Assembly (NCBI RefSeq): GCF_021789315.1
Contig: NZ_CP084561.1
Location: forward strand, 992,001-1,056,000
Direction of reading: 5' to 3'
DNA: 64,000 nt
Source of the DNA: Arthrobacter sp. FW305-BF8
GTDB taxonomy: Bacteria > Actinomycetota > Actinomycetes > Actinomycetales > Micrococcaceae
The position numbers and the translations under genes were made by a program. Shown here piece by piece: positions 43,964-53,745 of this stretch. A model generated the notes under the pieces. The model was not told where the DNA came from and ran no database searches. It worked only from the letters and a program-made list of their open reading frames with translations. How positions within the stretch are numbered: position 1 is the first letter of the stretch; each line of letters starts with the position of its first letter.

Positions 43964-45025
43964 CTATCCCCGGCTGTTGCGCAGTGCTTCGTTGGGAACG
44001 ATGTCGTGCGGGCCGAGCCGGTCTGAAGCGGACTTGGCGTGGTGCCAGTAAGGGTAGATCAGCGGTGGTGCGGATACCTTATCCAGGCGGTCGCACTCCT
44101 CTTCGGTGAGTGTAACGTCGGCGGCGGCGAGGTTGTCCAAGAGCTGCTGTTCAGTCTTGGCACCCACAACCAGCGACGACATCCCCGGCCGGCGCAGCAG
44201 CCAGGCCAGCGAGACCTGAGCGGCCGAGATCCCGCGTGAGTCTCCGATCGAGACAAGCTCGTCCACAATGTCGTACAGCGCGCCCTCGTCACGCACCGGT
44301 GGCTCATTCCATTCGGCGAGCTTACGGGATCCTTCCGGTGCCGGTTGCCCACGCCGGTACTTACCCGAGAGCAGACCACCAGCCAGTGGGCTCCAGACCA
44401 GCACGCCGACGCCGGCGTCCTCGGCGATCGGAAGCAGTTCGTACTCGGCCTCGCGTGCCTGCAGCGTGTAGTGAATTTGCTGCGAGACGAATGGCTGATA
44501 CCCCTTCCGCTCGGACACCCCGAGGGCTTTCATCAGCTGCCAACCGGCATAGTTCGAACTGCCGATGTACCTTACTTTGCCGGAGCGCACGAGCGAATCC
44601 AGTGCTTCGAGTGTCTCCTCAAGAGGAACCTGTCCATCCCACTCGTGCACTTGGTACAGGTCGATGTGGTCGGTGCCCAGGCGTCGCAGGCTGGCCTCGC
44701 ATTGGGCGATGATGTGATGCCGCGACAGCCCGCCGTCGTTGGGACCGTCAGCCATACCCATGCGCACCTTCGTGGCGACGAGCGTCCGGTCGCGGCGACC
44801 TTTTAGCGCCTTGCCCAGCATCTCCTCAGACGCGCCGTAAGAGTACACGTTTGCGGTATCGACTAGGTTCACCCCGTGATCGAACGCGACATCCAGCAGC
44901 CTTTTCGCTTCATCCAGGCCGGTGCTGCCGGCGTAGGCGAAAAAGCCCTTGCCGCCAAACATCATCGCTCCGAGGGTGATGGTGGAGACCTTCAGCCCTG
45001 AACGTCCCAAGTAGCGGTATTCCAT
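43964..45025 (-). CDS. Aldo/keto reductase
   Basis: A 353-residue AKR (Tas/YajO-like) TIM-barrel NADPH oxidoreductase. Catalytic residues: Asp and Tyr in NLVDTANVYSYGASEEMLGK, Lys in LVATKVRMG, His in YQVHEWDG. The C-terminal cofactor region reads MSSLVVGAKTEQQLLDNLAA. Start MEYRYLGRSGLKVSTITLGA after GAAAGGAAAA. The amidohydrolase gene lies 26 bp upstream in the same direction, suggesting co-transcription. Confidence 0.92.
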   Translation of the reverse strand: MEYRYLGRSGLKVSTITLGAMMFGGKGFFAYAGSTGLDEAKRLLDVAFDHGVNLVDTANVYSYGASEEMLGKALKGRRDRTLVATKVRMGMADGPNDGGLSRHHIIAQCEASLRRLGTDHIDLYQVHEWDGQVPLEETLEALDSLVRSGKVRYIGSSNYAGWQLMKALGVSERKGYQPFVSQQIHYTLQAREAEYELLPIAEDAGVGVLVWSPLAGGLLSGKYRRGQPAPEGSRKLAEWNEPPVRDEGALYDIVDELVSIGDSRGISAAQVSLAWLLRRPGMSSLVVGAKTEQQLLDNLAAADVTLTEEECDRLDKVSAPPLIYPYWHHAKSASDRLGPHDIVPNEALRNSRG

Positions 45026-45051
45026 AATGATTTTCCTTTCTCTTGCAGTAA

Positions 45052-46242
45052 CTATTCGTTTTCCGGCATGCCCGGAGGTTGGAGCCGGAGCGTCCCGGTG
45101 AGTACATGTGGCCGTCCATCGCGGATACCGAGTACCGGTTCGAGCCGCACGTTCGCCTCCGTGACGTCGATCCGCCCCGCGGAACTAAGATTCTCGTAAC
45201 GGACGGCGCCAGCCACCTCGGCAAGGACCGTCACATCGGCCCGCGCGCCGGGCAGCAAGGTGCCGTACTCGGGGTACCTCCCAATAGCTTTCGCGGCCTG
45301 ACTGGTGACCCCGGCGATGACGGACTCTAGCGGCACCCCGGCGGCCAGCGCCTTCGACATGGTCACCGTGAGGCCGAACACCGGGCCGTCTGTAGACTGC
45401 TCGGTTAGATCTGTGGAGATGGTGTCGGGCAGCAGCCCGCGCGCACCGGCGCGGCGAAGCACGTCGAAGCTCAGCCCGCTATGACCACACCCGATATCTA
45501 AGATGACACCGCGTTGCTGGGCGGCCACCGCGCTCTGGAAATTGTCCTCAGTGTCGAAGATCGTGCCCTGGCCGGCCCCGTGGAAGGCATGAGTAACGAT
45601 GTCGCCAGGACGCAACGCTTCCAGCACTTCAGTCAGAGGCAGGATCGGAGCGACCACGTGGATCATCACTCGCGTGCCCGTGCGCTTAGTGATATCCAGC
45701 GCAGCCCGAAAGGCCGCTCGCGCCAATGCCACGTCACCGGCGAAAACCCCATGTGAGAGGCGGATCTTGATGCCGAGCAGCACGTCAGGCCGGGCGGTCA
45801 GGACCTGTTCGAGTGAATCAAGGTCAATGTACTGCCGGTCGCGCAGTTCGCCGAGGCCGTAGTGGATGATCCCAACCGAGGACAGATTCACGAACGCCAG
45901 CGCCCGACCCAAAGATGGGTCGATCACAGAATCGAGCAATCCACTGACCGTGTATGCGCCAGCGGAGCCACCGTCAACGACCAGACTCACTCCGTCACGG
46001 AGACTGTGTTCTGCGTAGTCCAACCCAATCGGGGAACCACCCCGGTATATGTGGGTATGGATGTCGATCAGGCCCGGCGTAACCAGATGCCCTGCCGCCT
46101 CGACGACGTGGGTTCCGTTCGGTACCGAGGCGCCGGACGGAATGATCCGGTCAATCTTGCCGTCCGCGATGACCACATCGCACACCTCGTCGATGCCGGC
46201 CCCAGGATCGATCACCCGCCCGCCGCGGATGACCAGAGACAT
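45052..46242 (-). CDS. Amidohydrolase/deacetylase family metallohydrolase
   Basis: A 396-residue amidohydrolase-1 family enzyme (dihydroorotase/deacetylase-like). The N-terminal beta-sandwich MSLVIRGGRVIDPGAGIDEV is followed by the metal motif HTHIY in GLIDIHTHIYRGGSPIG, a Lys candidate in LLGIKIRLSHG, His in VMIHVVAP and VTHAFHGAG, and Asp in TISTDLTEQ. ATG 46242 follows GAGGGAAG; upstream in-frame codons overlap no ribosome site. Natural substrate unknown (acylated amino acid, sugar or cyclic amide). Confidence 0.85.
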   Translation of the reverse strand: MSLVIRGGRVIDPGAGIDEVCDVVIADGKIDRIIPSGASVPNGTHVVEAAGHLVTPGLIDIHTHIYRGGSPIGLDYAEHSLRDGVSLVVDGGSAGAYTVSGLLDSVIDPSLGRALAFVNLSSVGIIHYGLGELRDRQYIDLDSLEQVLTARPDVLLGIKIRLSHGVFAGDVALARAAFRAALDITKRTGTRVMIHVVAPILPLTEVLEALRPGDIVTHAFHGAGQGTIFDTEDNFQSAVAAQQRGVILDIGCGHSGLSFDVLRRAGARGLLPDTISTDLTEQSTDGPVFGLTVTMSKALAAGVPLESVIAGVTSQAAKAIGRYPEYGTLLPGARADVTVLAEVAGAVRYENLSSAGRIDVTEANVRLEPVLGIRDGRPHVLTGTLRLQPPGMPENE

Positions 46243-46330
46243 CAGCTTCCCTCTAACCGGAGCCGGAGGATGTTGCGGTCTCCTGTCGGCTGACTTGGTA
46301 CGTTCGAGCACCGCCGGTTCCTTTCACTGA

Positions 46331-46363
46331 GTCAGGCGGTGCAGGATCGCTGCACCGCCTGAC
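46331..46363. terminator. Strong hairpin terminator
   Basis: GTCAGGCGGTGCA (46331-46343) pairs perfectly over 13 bp with TGCACCGCCTGAC (46351-46363), loop 7. It lies between the 2-oxoglutarate dehydrogenase-like gene and the amidohydrolase gene, both read leftward, so it insulates the two. Confidence 0.7.
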
Positions 46364-46420
46364 CTCCGTCTTTGGTTACTTTAGGCCCCTCTGCCCGGTT
46401 GGGCGAGGAGGTTCGAGTGG

Positions 46421-49400
46421 TTACCCGATGCGGAAGTCGACGGCGCCCGCCTGGGCCGCCGTCGCCAGCAGGCGTTCCTGAGCTGCTTTGTGCTCGGATG
46501 AGTAGCCTTCGGCGGGGGATGCTGCCTCCGGCCGGCCTACGTAACCGAGGCGGAACCGGCCCAGGCCCATTTTGAGCAGCTTGGGCAGAACGTAGCTCCA
46601 TGCACCCATGTTCTCGGGTTCTTCCTGAAGCCAGACGATCTCTTCCAATTCACCCGCGGCGGCCACTTCTCGCATGACCTCCTCGTGAGGGAACGGGTAC
46701 AGCTGTTCGATGCGGAGCAGGCGAACGCCTTCGCCCAGACGCTCCTTGGCCTCCACGCCCACCTTGCCGGAGCACAGCACAAGCCGGCGGGTCTCCTCAC
46801 TGGGCGCCCCCGTAGCCAGGACCGGGTGGAAGGTGCCCGCAGTGAAATCCTCCACGCCGGACTTGGCTGACTCCGCCCTCAGCAACGACTTAGGCGTAAA
46901 GATGATGTGCGGGCGGGGTTCATCCATCGCGGCGGCGTTGACCAGTGCGTGGAAGTACTGGGCCGCAGTAGTGGGAATCAGGATGCGGGCGTTGTCGCGG
47001 GCAGCCAACTGGAGGAAGCGCTCCAGCCGTGCCGAGGAGTGCTCGGGCCCGGCACCTTCCCAGCCGTGGGGGAGCAGCGCCACGAAGCGGCTTTCGCGGC
47101 CCCATTTGTCGCGCCCGGCCATGATGAACTGATCGAAGATGACTTGAGCCACGTTTACGAAGTCACCGAACTGCGCCTCCCACAGCTGGAGGGAACCGGT
47201 ATTCGTCCGGCCGTAGCCGTACTCGAAGCCGACGGTGGCCACTTCGGTCAGGGGGGTGTTCGCCACAAGGAAGGGCGCGCCGCCAAACGTCAACCGCTCG
47301 GCCTTGTCTCCGGTTTGCACATCGTGGACCACGATGTGCCTGTGGCTGAACGTACCGCGCTCCACATCTTCACCCGTAAGCCGCAAGGGGACTCCGGCCT
47401 GGTTGATGAGCTTAAGGGCAAGCAGCTCCGCCTGGCCCCAGTCAACCACGAAGTTCTGGTCACGCAGGGAGCGCTTCTTGTCGAACTGTCTCATCAGCTT
47501 CGGGTGGATGACGACGTCATCGCGGGACTGCTCAGAAACCTCGAGGACCTCGGAGACCCACGATGCGGTGATGGATCCCAGCTTGTCCTGGACATCGGGG
47601 CGAGACACGAATTCCTGCGTGACCACAGAATCGAGATCAAAGACCCTGGCTTTGTCCAAGGCTCCAACCAGATGTTTTTTGGCAGTGGCCCGAGTGTCAG
47701 CGACGTAGGTGTCCGTCACCAGCCCGGCCGCCGTCAGGGTGGACGCATAGATCTCGTGCACAGGTGGGTGCTCGTCGATGTCGCTGTAGTAGACGGGCTG
47801 GGTGTAGCGGGGCTCGTCAGTTTCGTTGTGGCCATGGCGCCGGTAGCCCTGGACGTGGATCACGATGTCCGTGCCAAACCGCTCGCGGTACTCAAAGGCG
47901 ATCGTGGCCGCCATGAGATTGGCGTCAACATCGTCCGCGTCGGTGTGGATGACGGGTACGTCGAAGCCTCGAATGACATCGGAGGGCCAGGTCGTTGACC
48001 GGAGTTGGAAGGGAGTGGCCGTGAAGCCCAGCCGGTTGTCCTGGACGATGTGGATCGTTCCGCCCACGTTGTACGGTTCGAGCCGCTGCAGGTTGAAGGT
48101 CTCGTATACCACGCCTTGACCTGTGAAAGCGGCGTCTCCGTGCAGCAGGACGGGGAGCACTTTACGGCGCGCCTCATGCGGGGTGAGGCCCTGCGCCACG
48201 AGATGGTCCTGCTTGGCCCTTGCGGCGCCGAGGGCCACTGGGGACACAAATTCGAGGTGGCTGGGGTTCTGCTCCAGCATGACGCCCAGGGACGAACCGT
48301 CTGTGTCGGTGAACGTGCCGCTACCGCCCAGATGCTGCCGGACGTCCCCGGAACGCGCGAGCGGTGTCGAATGCGCGGTGGGCAGGAACTCGGCCAGGAT
48401 CCGTTCCATAGGCCAGTTGAGGATGTGGGCCATGATGCTGAGCCGGCCGCGGTGAGCCATGCCCAGCACAGTTTCTGTGTAGCCCTTGCCGGCGGCCTGT
48501 CCGGCCATTTCGGCCAACGCCAGCACCGAGGACTCAAGGCCTTGAACGGACAGTGTTTTCTGCCCGAGGAACTGGGTCTGCAAGTACGTTTCGAAGACGT
48601 CGATCTCGGTTGCAAGCCGCAGCGCCTGCAGGCGGCGGCCCGAGGCGGGCTGTGGAGTTCCGTGCCTGATCAGGTCGGCGAGCCAGCTGCGGGCTTCCGG
48701 ATCGGACAGGTGGGCGAACTCGACTTCGACGCCGTCGGGCAGCCAGGACCCTTCGACACGGGCCCGTACGGGCTCCAGCCGGGCGAGGGCTGCACTGGCT
48801 GTGCCGTTGAACTCGGCCAACCGTACGGCGCCGGACTGCGATGACGCCGGGAGGTCAAGCAGGGGGTCAGGCTCATTCTGGAGTATTTCCTGTTCCAGCT
48901 GCGCAAGAAACTCCTCCGACCGCAGGAATTTTTCTACGGCTCCTAAGAAGCTGCCGGAGTCTGCTCCCTGAATGGCACGGTGGTCATAGGTTGAAGACAA
49001 CGTCAAAACGGGGTCTACGGGATGGGTGGCGGCCAGCTTTTCGAGTCCCGCGGGGACGCCGATGGCCCCAGCGGCAACGATGATGCCCGGACCGGCGGGA
49101 AGCAGGGGCACACCTGTTGTGGAGCCAAAACGGCCCGTGCTGGTGAGGATGAGGGACGCCCCGCGCAGCTTGGCAACGGCGATAGTGCCTGTCCTGCACT
49201 CCTGCGAGAGCTGGCCAAGACGCTCAACCAGTTCCGGGAAGGTGAGATTGGCTGCGTCTTGGATGACCGGCACCATGATGGAGTGCCCAGCCGAAGTTTC
49301 GACGTCGACCGCAACTCCGAGGTTGACGCTGCCCTCCTCCACAAGCACGAGATCCGAACCGTCATTTTCTATGCGGCGACGCACCGCAGCAACCTGATGC

Positions 49401-49660
49401 TGTGCGGCCCGGGCCATAGCGGTCGCGAGCACCGCTGCGATAGGAACGTTGAACCCCTGGTCGCGGAGCCTTTCGCGCCACTCCATGAGACCGGAGACCT
49501 CGAACGTCCTCATGGTCGACGCGGTTGGGACGCTGAGACTGGCCTCCATATTGCGGGCCAGGGCAGCGCCCCTGCCCCGTAGAACCCTGCGGGAGTCGGC
49601 CTCCGGCGTGGATCCGGACTGTGGCGGGGTGGAGCCGGAAGTACTGGTGTTTTGAAGCAT
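46421..49660 (-). CDS. 2-Oxoglutarate dehydrogenase E1-like protein fused to an E2 domain (Kgd-type paralogue)
   Basis: A 1079-residue actinobacterial E2-E1 fusion. Residues ~50-280 are the acyltransferase domain (SLSVPTASTMRTFEVSGLM, STYDHRAIQGADSGSF), without a lipoyl domain. From ~300 follows the thiamine-diphosphate E1 part with GMAHRGRLSIM, DVRQHLGG, LLHGDAAFTGQGVVYETFN (ThDP/Mg) and, in the last third, HGWEGAGPEHSSARLERFLQ. It is about 150 residues shorter than housekeeping Kgd (~1230). The family motif KRFSLEGGE appears as KTLSVQGLESSV, a change in the active-site entrance. This, and its place in an accessory region, suggest a paralogue for another 2-oxo acid or a regulated spare copy. 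AAAGAG precedes the ATG. Confidence 0.85.
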   Translation of the reverse strand: MLQNTSTSGSTPPQSGSTPEADSRRVLRGRGAALARNMEASLSVPTASTMRTFEVSGLMEWRERLRDQGFNVPIAAVLATAMARAAQHQVAAVRRRIENDGSDLVLVEEGSVNLGVAVDVETSAGHSIMVPVIQDAANLTFPELVERLGQLSQECRTGTIAVAKLRGASLILTSTGRFGSTTGVPLLPAGPGIIVAAGAIGVPAGLEKLAATHPVDPVLTLSSTYDHRAIQGADSGSFLGAVEKFLRSEEFLAQLEQEILQNEPDPLLDLPASSQSGAVRLAEFNGTASAALARLEPVRARVEGSWLPDGVEVEFAHLSDPEARSWLADLIRHGTPQPASGRRLQALRLATEIDVFETYLQTQFLGQKTLSVQGLESSVLALAEMAGQAAGKGYTETVLGMAHRGRLSIMAHILNWPMERILAEFLPTAHSTPLARSGDVRQHLGGSGTFTDTDGSSLGVMLEQNPSHLEFVSPVALGAARAKQDHLVAQGLTPHEARRKVLPVLLHGDAAFTGQGVVYETFNLQRLEPYNVGGTIHIVQDNRLGFTATPFQLRSTTWPSDVIRGFDVPVIHTDADDVDANLMAATIAFEYRERFGTDIVIHVQGYRRHGHNETDEPRYTQPVYYSDIDEHPPVHEIYASTLTAAGLVTDTYVADTRATAKKHLVGALDKARVFDLDSVVTQEFVSRPDVQDKLGSITASWVSEVLEVSEQSRDDVVIHPKLMRQFDKKRSLRDQNFVVDWGQAELLALKLINQAGVPLRLTGEDVERGTFSHRHIVVHDVQTGDKAERLTFGGAPFLVANTPLTEVATVGFEYGYGRTNTGSLQLWEAQFGDFVNVAQVIFDQFIMAGRDKWGRESRFVALLPHGWEGAGPEHSSARLERFLQLAARDNARILIPTTAAQYFHALVNAAAMDEPRPHIIFTPKSLLRAESAKSGVEDFTAGTFHPVLATGAPSEETRRLVLCSGKVGVEAKERLGEGVRLLRIEQLYPFPHEEVMREVAAAGELEEIVWLQEEPENMGAWSYVLPKLLKMGLGRFRLGYVGRPEAASPAEGYSSEHKAAQERLLATAAQAGAVDFRIG

Positions 49661-50003
49661 CTCTTTATCTTTCGCGCGGTGCTCGTGTCAGTGCCTTGGG
49701 GAGTGTGGCGTGAAGAAGGGGCCAGCTAGGCATCGAAGATGATGTATTCCATACTCTCTGTTATGGATCGGCCTCACCAATACCCATTTGTGATAGGTCC
49801 ATATCTCGCTGCTATCCCGTAAATTCAGGGGTGCAATTTTTTCGCCGCACCAGATGCCCGCATGCGCGGTAGCGCTGGCGACGGGTGCCTTGTGACCCAG
49901 GCCGTGACGACAACGGCAGCGACCGGGGTGCCAACGCAACAACCAGGGACATAGCGGCACGACGCCAGGCGAGGTCTGTCCCCCCGGGCTGGAGGCCAGC
50001 GTC

Positions 50004-50175
50004 ATTGCGCGTCAATACCTACCGTTCGTTTCATCCGTTGGCGCCGTTCGGCGGGATGAAACCGAGCGGATTCGGTAAAGAGAATGGTTTTGATTCCGTG
50101 GCTATGTATGCGCGGCAGAAGGCTGTTGTTGGGATCTCTCGACAGAATGCGTCCTGCCTTACAGCGACTAAATAG
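50004..50175 (+). pseudogene. Aldehyde dehydrogenase C-terminal relic
   Basis: The plus strand reads LRVNTYRSFHPLAPFGGMKP, SGFGKENGFDSVAMYARQKA and VVGIS. This is the end of an aldehyde dehydrogenase (VNTY...PFGGxKxSGFGxENG). The upstream catalytic part is missing; 49680-50003 shows no continuing frame of that family. Confidence 0.75.
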
Positions 50176-50745
50176 CCAGTGGGGCTAGGCCGCTCCTGTA
50201 TCCACAGGCACCCACGCTCTCGGCCTGGGGGTAGGGAGGGCGGGGGCGCCTTCTGGTGTCCCGCGGCCATTGGGGGATTGCGGCAGGACTACGGAATCAT
50301 GCGCTTGTGCGCTTGTGCGAGTCAAACGAAGCACGCCACACATGCGTTGTCGCGGCCCGGAAGACCATGAAGACGTCGCGGCAACTTTACCGCTGGACGC
50401 AAAGTGGCTGCCGCGCTTGCGTGCCTGCCACTGGCGCAAATCCGACGCACACTCGGCCGGCAGCCGGTGAACAAGCTGAGGCAAACCGCCCCCATTCGCT
50501 CGAGAGGACAGGGGCGGTTTTCGTGTGGTGGCGTCGGCCGGGCCCCAACTTACGGTGGCCCCGGGCCACTCCGCGACGGGTGAACTTGGCGTCAAGTTCG
50601 CCTTTGGTCAGCTGCTCGCGGATTTAGCGCACATTGTCATCGGCAAGCGTCACAGGCAACGCCTCGAGGAACTCTCGGGACGGCTGACGTGTCCCGGCGG
50701 GTGGTGACTTCAACGGATCCTGGGCTGGCCGGAACGGAATTGTTT
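50176..50745. other. Intergenic with terminator, no gene recognised
   Basis: The only clear structure is the hairpin at 50483-50521. On the minus strand 50560-50700 reads REFLEALPVTLADDNVR, then a stop and IREQLTKGELDAKFTRRG, which looks like decayed coding sequence of unknown family. Confidence 0.4.
50483..50522 (+). terminator. Rho-independent terminator
   Basis: AAACCGCCCC (50483-50492) pairs with GGGGCGGTTT (50511-50520), followed by a short T-run. Likely bidirectional; it could end the leftward MFS operon as well as rightward transcripts. Confidence 0.65.
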
Positions 50746-51984
50746 TCAGGAAGCGGCCGGCTTGGCCGCCGCCTGTCGCGCGATTCGGGAGGTCGCAAGG
50801 GCCAAGATGGAGGCCAGCAGCAGCACCGCCCCACTCGCCGCGAAGGTGCCGCGGTAGCCGATGGAGTCGAACAGGAGGCCGCCCAGGGTGGAACCGACGG
50901 CGATGCACGTCTGGACCACGGCTACCATCAGACCGCCGCCCTGTTCGGCATTGCGGGGCATGGCCTTGGCGATCCAGCTCCACCAGCCGACAGGTGCTGA
51001 AGTCCCCAGCAGTCCCCACAGGCCCAGGAGTACTACGACGGCGGCGACTCCCGCCCCGAAGGGGATGAGGGCCCCCGCGATGAGCGCCAAGAGGGCAGGA
51101 ATGGTGATCAGTGTCCGGTACAGGGACGGTCCGAGGAAGCGGCCGATCAGGACGGTGCCGGCGAAACCGCTCACTCCGAGTACGAGGAGAACGAGCGAAA
51201 TCCCGGGCACGTCGATCTGGGTCACGGTTTCCAGGAACGGGCGGATATAGGTGAACAGGATGAACTGGCCCATGAAGAAGGCGCCGCAGGCCGCCATGCC
51301 CCAGGCGATGGACCGGTTCTTAAATGCCGAGAAGATCGTGAAGATATCGCGGACCGCCGTCGAACGCCGGGGAACCTTCAGGGAAGGCAGGCTGATCCAT
51401 TGCCAGACCAGGACGATCATGGCCACCGGCACCAGGCAGAAGAAGGCGCCTCGCCATCCCATGATGGCGCCCAGATAGCTGCCCAGGGGTGCTGCCAGCA
51501 CGGTGGCGAGGGCGTTGCCGCCGTTGAAGATCGCGAGGGCGCGCGATAGCCGGGTGGCCGGCACCAGCCGCATGGCGGTGGCTGCCGACATGGACCAGAA
51601 GCCGCCTATGACCACGCCGATGAGTGCCCGGCCGATCATGAATAGCAGATAGCCCGGTGAGAGGGCGACCAGGGCGCCGGAGACGGCCATCAGTGCCGTC
51701 AGGCCCAGGAGGAGCGTCTTGCGGTTCATGCTGCCGGCCAGTGCGGAGATCGACAGGCTCGTCAGTACGGCGAACACGCCGGAGATCGCAATGCCTTGCC
51801 CGACCATCCCTTCGGAGACCTGGAGATCGGCGGCCATGGGCGTGAGCAGGCTGACAGGCATGAACTCGGAAGCGACCAGCGCGAAGGCGCCAAACGACAT
51901 GGCGAAGACGCCTCCCCAGTGCCCGCGGTGGCCGCTGGATGGTCCCTGTGTCTCGCGTCCACGGACGACGGAAGTGTCAGGCAT
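50746..51984 (-). CDS. MFS transporter, DHA1-type
   Basis: A 412-residue major facilitator with 12 predicted hydrophobic helices. The AraJ/NepI-like motifs FAMSFGAFALVASEFMPVSL, LAGSMNRKTLLLGLTALMAV (motif A region) and GRALIGVVIGGFWSMSAATA are visible. GGGAGGG lies six bases before the ATG. It is the last gene of the leftward unit MaoC - HpcH/HpaI lyase - MFS, so it may move the acid substrate or export an intermediate; the subfamily more often exports. Confidence 0.88.
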   Translation of the reverse strand: MPDTSVVRGRETQGPSSGHRGHWGGVFAMSFGAFALVASEFMPVSLLTPMAADLQVSEGMVGQGIAISGVFAVLTSLSISALAGSMNRKTLLLGLTALMAVSGALVALSPGYLLFMIGRALIGVVIGGFWSMSAATAMRLVPATRLSRALAIFNGGNALATVLAAPLGSYLGAIMGWRGAFFCLVPVAMIVLVWQWISLPSLKVPRRSTAVRDIFTIFSAFKNRSIAWGMAACGAFFMGQFILFTYIRPFLETVTQIDVPGISLVLLVLGVSGFAGTVLIGRFLGPSLYRTLITIPALLALIAGALIPFGAGVAAVVVLLGLWGLLGTSAPVGWWSWIAKAMPRNAEQGGGLMVAVVQTCIAVGSTLGGLLFDSIGYRGTFAASGAVLLLASILALATSRIARQAAAKPAAS

Positions 51985-52239
51985 GAAGTTCCCTCCCGTT
52001 GCGGTACTTCTCGATCATCCATCCGATCATGAGCCGGCTCCCGGAGGGAGACCCGCTTAAGAGGGGTACCAGTAGGGCCTCCCTTGGCGGCGCCGGGGTG
52101 GTCGTTACCGCCATCATTGTCATGGCGGCCTTACTCGGCCACGATTCCAATGCGAAAACCCCGGACCAGACGGGTGGCACATGGGGTCCCGGCGTCCGGT
52201 GCCGCGAGATCACGCTGCTGCCCTCCAGCAGCCCGTCCA

Positions 52240-53127
52240 TTACTGCTCCGTTTCTGCCCGGTGCAGGATGCGTTTGGCCCGCTCGGTTACCGGGCGGTCG
52301 ATCATCTGTCCGTCCACCTGCGCGGCACCCCCTTCGGCGCCGATCACGGAACGCGCCCACTGAACTTCTGATTTCGTCGGCGCGAACGCTCCGCGCACGG
52401 CGGCCACTTGGGCCGGATGGATGCACAGCTTCCCGCCGAAGCCGAAGTTTCGGGCGAGCATGGCGGAATCGGCGACCTTGCCGCTGTCAGCGATCTCGGT
52501 GGATGGCGAGTCCAGCGGGGCCGCGATGCCAGCGACCCGGGAGGCCAGGACCAGCTGCGCCCGGGCATGGTCCAGGAACCGGTCTCCGCCGTCGGCATTG
52601 ATGTCCAGCGCGAAGTCGATGGCGCCGAAGGCCAGACGCGTCACCCCAGGCACCCTCGCGAGTTCCACCGCATTCACCACACCGGCGGCCGATTCGATCA
52701 GCGGAACCAAGGCCAAGCGCTGGGGCACTTGAGCGCGCAGCCGCCCCACGGCGCCGGCGTCTTCGGCCTTCGGCACCATGATGCCGAGTAGGCCGGCCCC
52801 AGGCGCCTCGGCGGCGGTGAGCAGCGCGGTGATCTCGCCGTCGTAGTGGTCCGAACCCATCGGGTTCACACGCACCAAGGCGCTCACACGCCCGCCGACT
52901 TCACCTGGGGCGAGTGCGGCGAGCACAGCGGCCAGCGCGCCGGCCTTGGCGTCGGGTGCCACGGCGTCTTCCAGATCAATTATCACGACGCCGGCGCCCG
53001 CGGCGGCCGCCTTCGCGAATCGCTCCGGACGGTCACCTGGAACGAACAGTGCCGTGACCGCCGCCGCTACCGCGTCCGTGCTGTCCAAGTTGGTGTCGGT
53101 TGTGATGTTGCCAGTCGGCCCCCTCAT
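52240..53127 (-). CDS. HpcH/HpaI aldolase/citrate-lyase family CoA-ester lyase
   Basis: A 295-residue CitE-like TIM-barrel lyase. TALFVPGDRPERFAKAAAAG (substrate entrance), VIIDLEDAVAPDAK (Mg-binding Glu/Asp), VRVNPMGSDHYDGEI (Arg), VPLIESAAGVVNAVELA (Glu), RLAFGAIDFALDI (Asp) and KLCIHPAQV are all in place. Members cleave citramalyl-CoA, malyl-CoA or beta-methylmalyl-CoA. Its ATG overlaps the MaoC stop (ATGA), linking hydration and cleavage of the same CoA ester. Confidence 0.9.
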   Translation of the reverse strand: MRGPTGNITTDTNLDSTDAVAAAVTALFVPGDRPERFAKAAAAGAGVVIIDLEDAVAPDAKAGALAAVLAALAPGEVGGRVSALVRVNPMGSDHYDGEITALLTAAEAPGAGLLGIMVPKAEDAGAVGRLRAQVPQRLALVPLIESAAGVVNAVELARVPGVTRLAFGAIDFALDINADGGDRFLDHARAQLVLASRVAGIAAPLDSPSTEIADSGKVADSAMLARNFGFGGKLCIHPAQVAAVRGAFAPTKSEVQWARSVIGAEGGAAQVDGQMIDRPVTERAKRILHRAETEQ

Positions 53128-53690
53128 TGGGCGTCTCCGATTTGAGGCAGGCTGGACTCGTCGGGGCGAGCAGACTCAACACCGGGCAGATGGCCCTGCC
53201 TGTACACCATGAAGGTGCGGCGGTAGCTGATGATGATCTTGCCGTCCTGGTTAAAGCCTTCGGTGGCCACGGTCACCAGGCCGAGGTTCGGGCGGGACTT
53301 CGATTCCCGGGTGGCGAGGACCTTGGAGCGCGAATAGATCGTGTCGCCTTCATACACGGGGTTGGGCATGCGGACCTCGTCCCAGCCCATGTTGGCGAAG
53401 ACGTTCATGGACAGATCGATGGTCGATTGGCCTGTGACCAGCGCGAGCGTGAAGGTGGAGTTGACCAGCGGCAGGCTGAACTCAGTGGCTTTGGCGAAAT
53501 TTCGGTCCACGTGCGTTTTGGCCACGTTCTGCGTCATTAGCGTGAAGGACTGGTTGTCCGCCTCGGTGACGGTCTTCCCGAACGGGTGGTAGTAGATGTC
53601 ACCGGGCGAGAAGTCTTCAAACAAGCGGCCTGTCCAGCCGCTTACTACACGGCCTTCCCCGGCTGGCGTCTGGGTTGCATGTTCGGTCAT
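53124..53690 (-). CDS. MaoC-family enoyl-CoA-type hydratase
   Basis: A 188-residue hot-dog-fold hydratase. The segments RLFEDFSPGDIYYHPFGKTV, TEADNQSFTLMTQN and THVDRNFAKATEF (Asp/His hydratase pair), plus GDTIYSRSKVLATRESKSRP, resemble mesaconyl-CoA and itaconyl-CoA hydratases. First gene of the leftward operon and divergent from the acyl-CoA dehydrogenase gene. The product would be the substrate of the lyase encoded next. Confidence 0.87.
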   Translation of the reverse strand: MTEHATQTPAGEGRVVSGWTGRLFEDFSPGDIYYHPFGKTVTEADNQSFTLMTQNVAKTHVDRNFAKATEFSLPLVNSTFTLALVTGQSTIDLSMNVFANMGWDEVRMPNPVYEGDTIYSRSKVLATRESKSRPNLGLVTVATEGFNQDGKIIISYRRTFMVYRQGHLPGVESARPDESSLPQIGDAQ

Positions 53691-53745
53691 CGCTGCTCTC
53701 CTTGGTTTCGCTATATATGCTGCCCGCTTTTGCCGGCAAAGCAGA

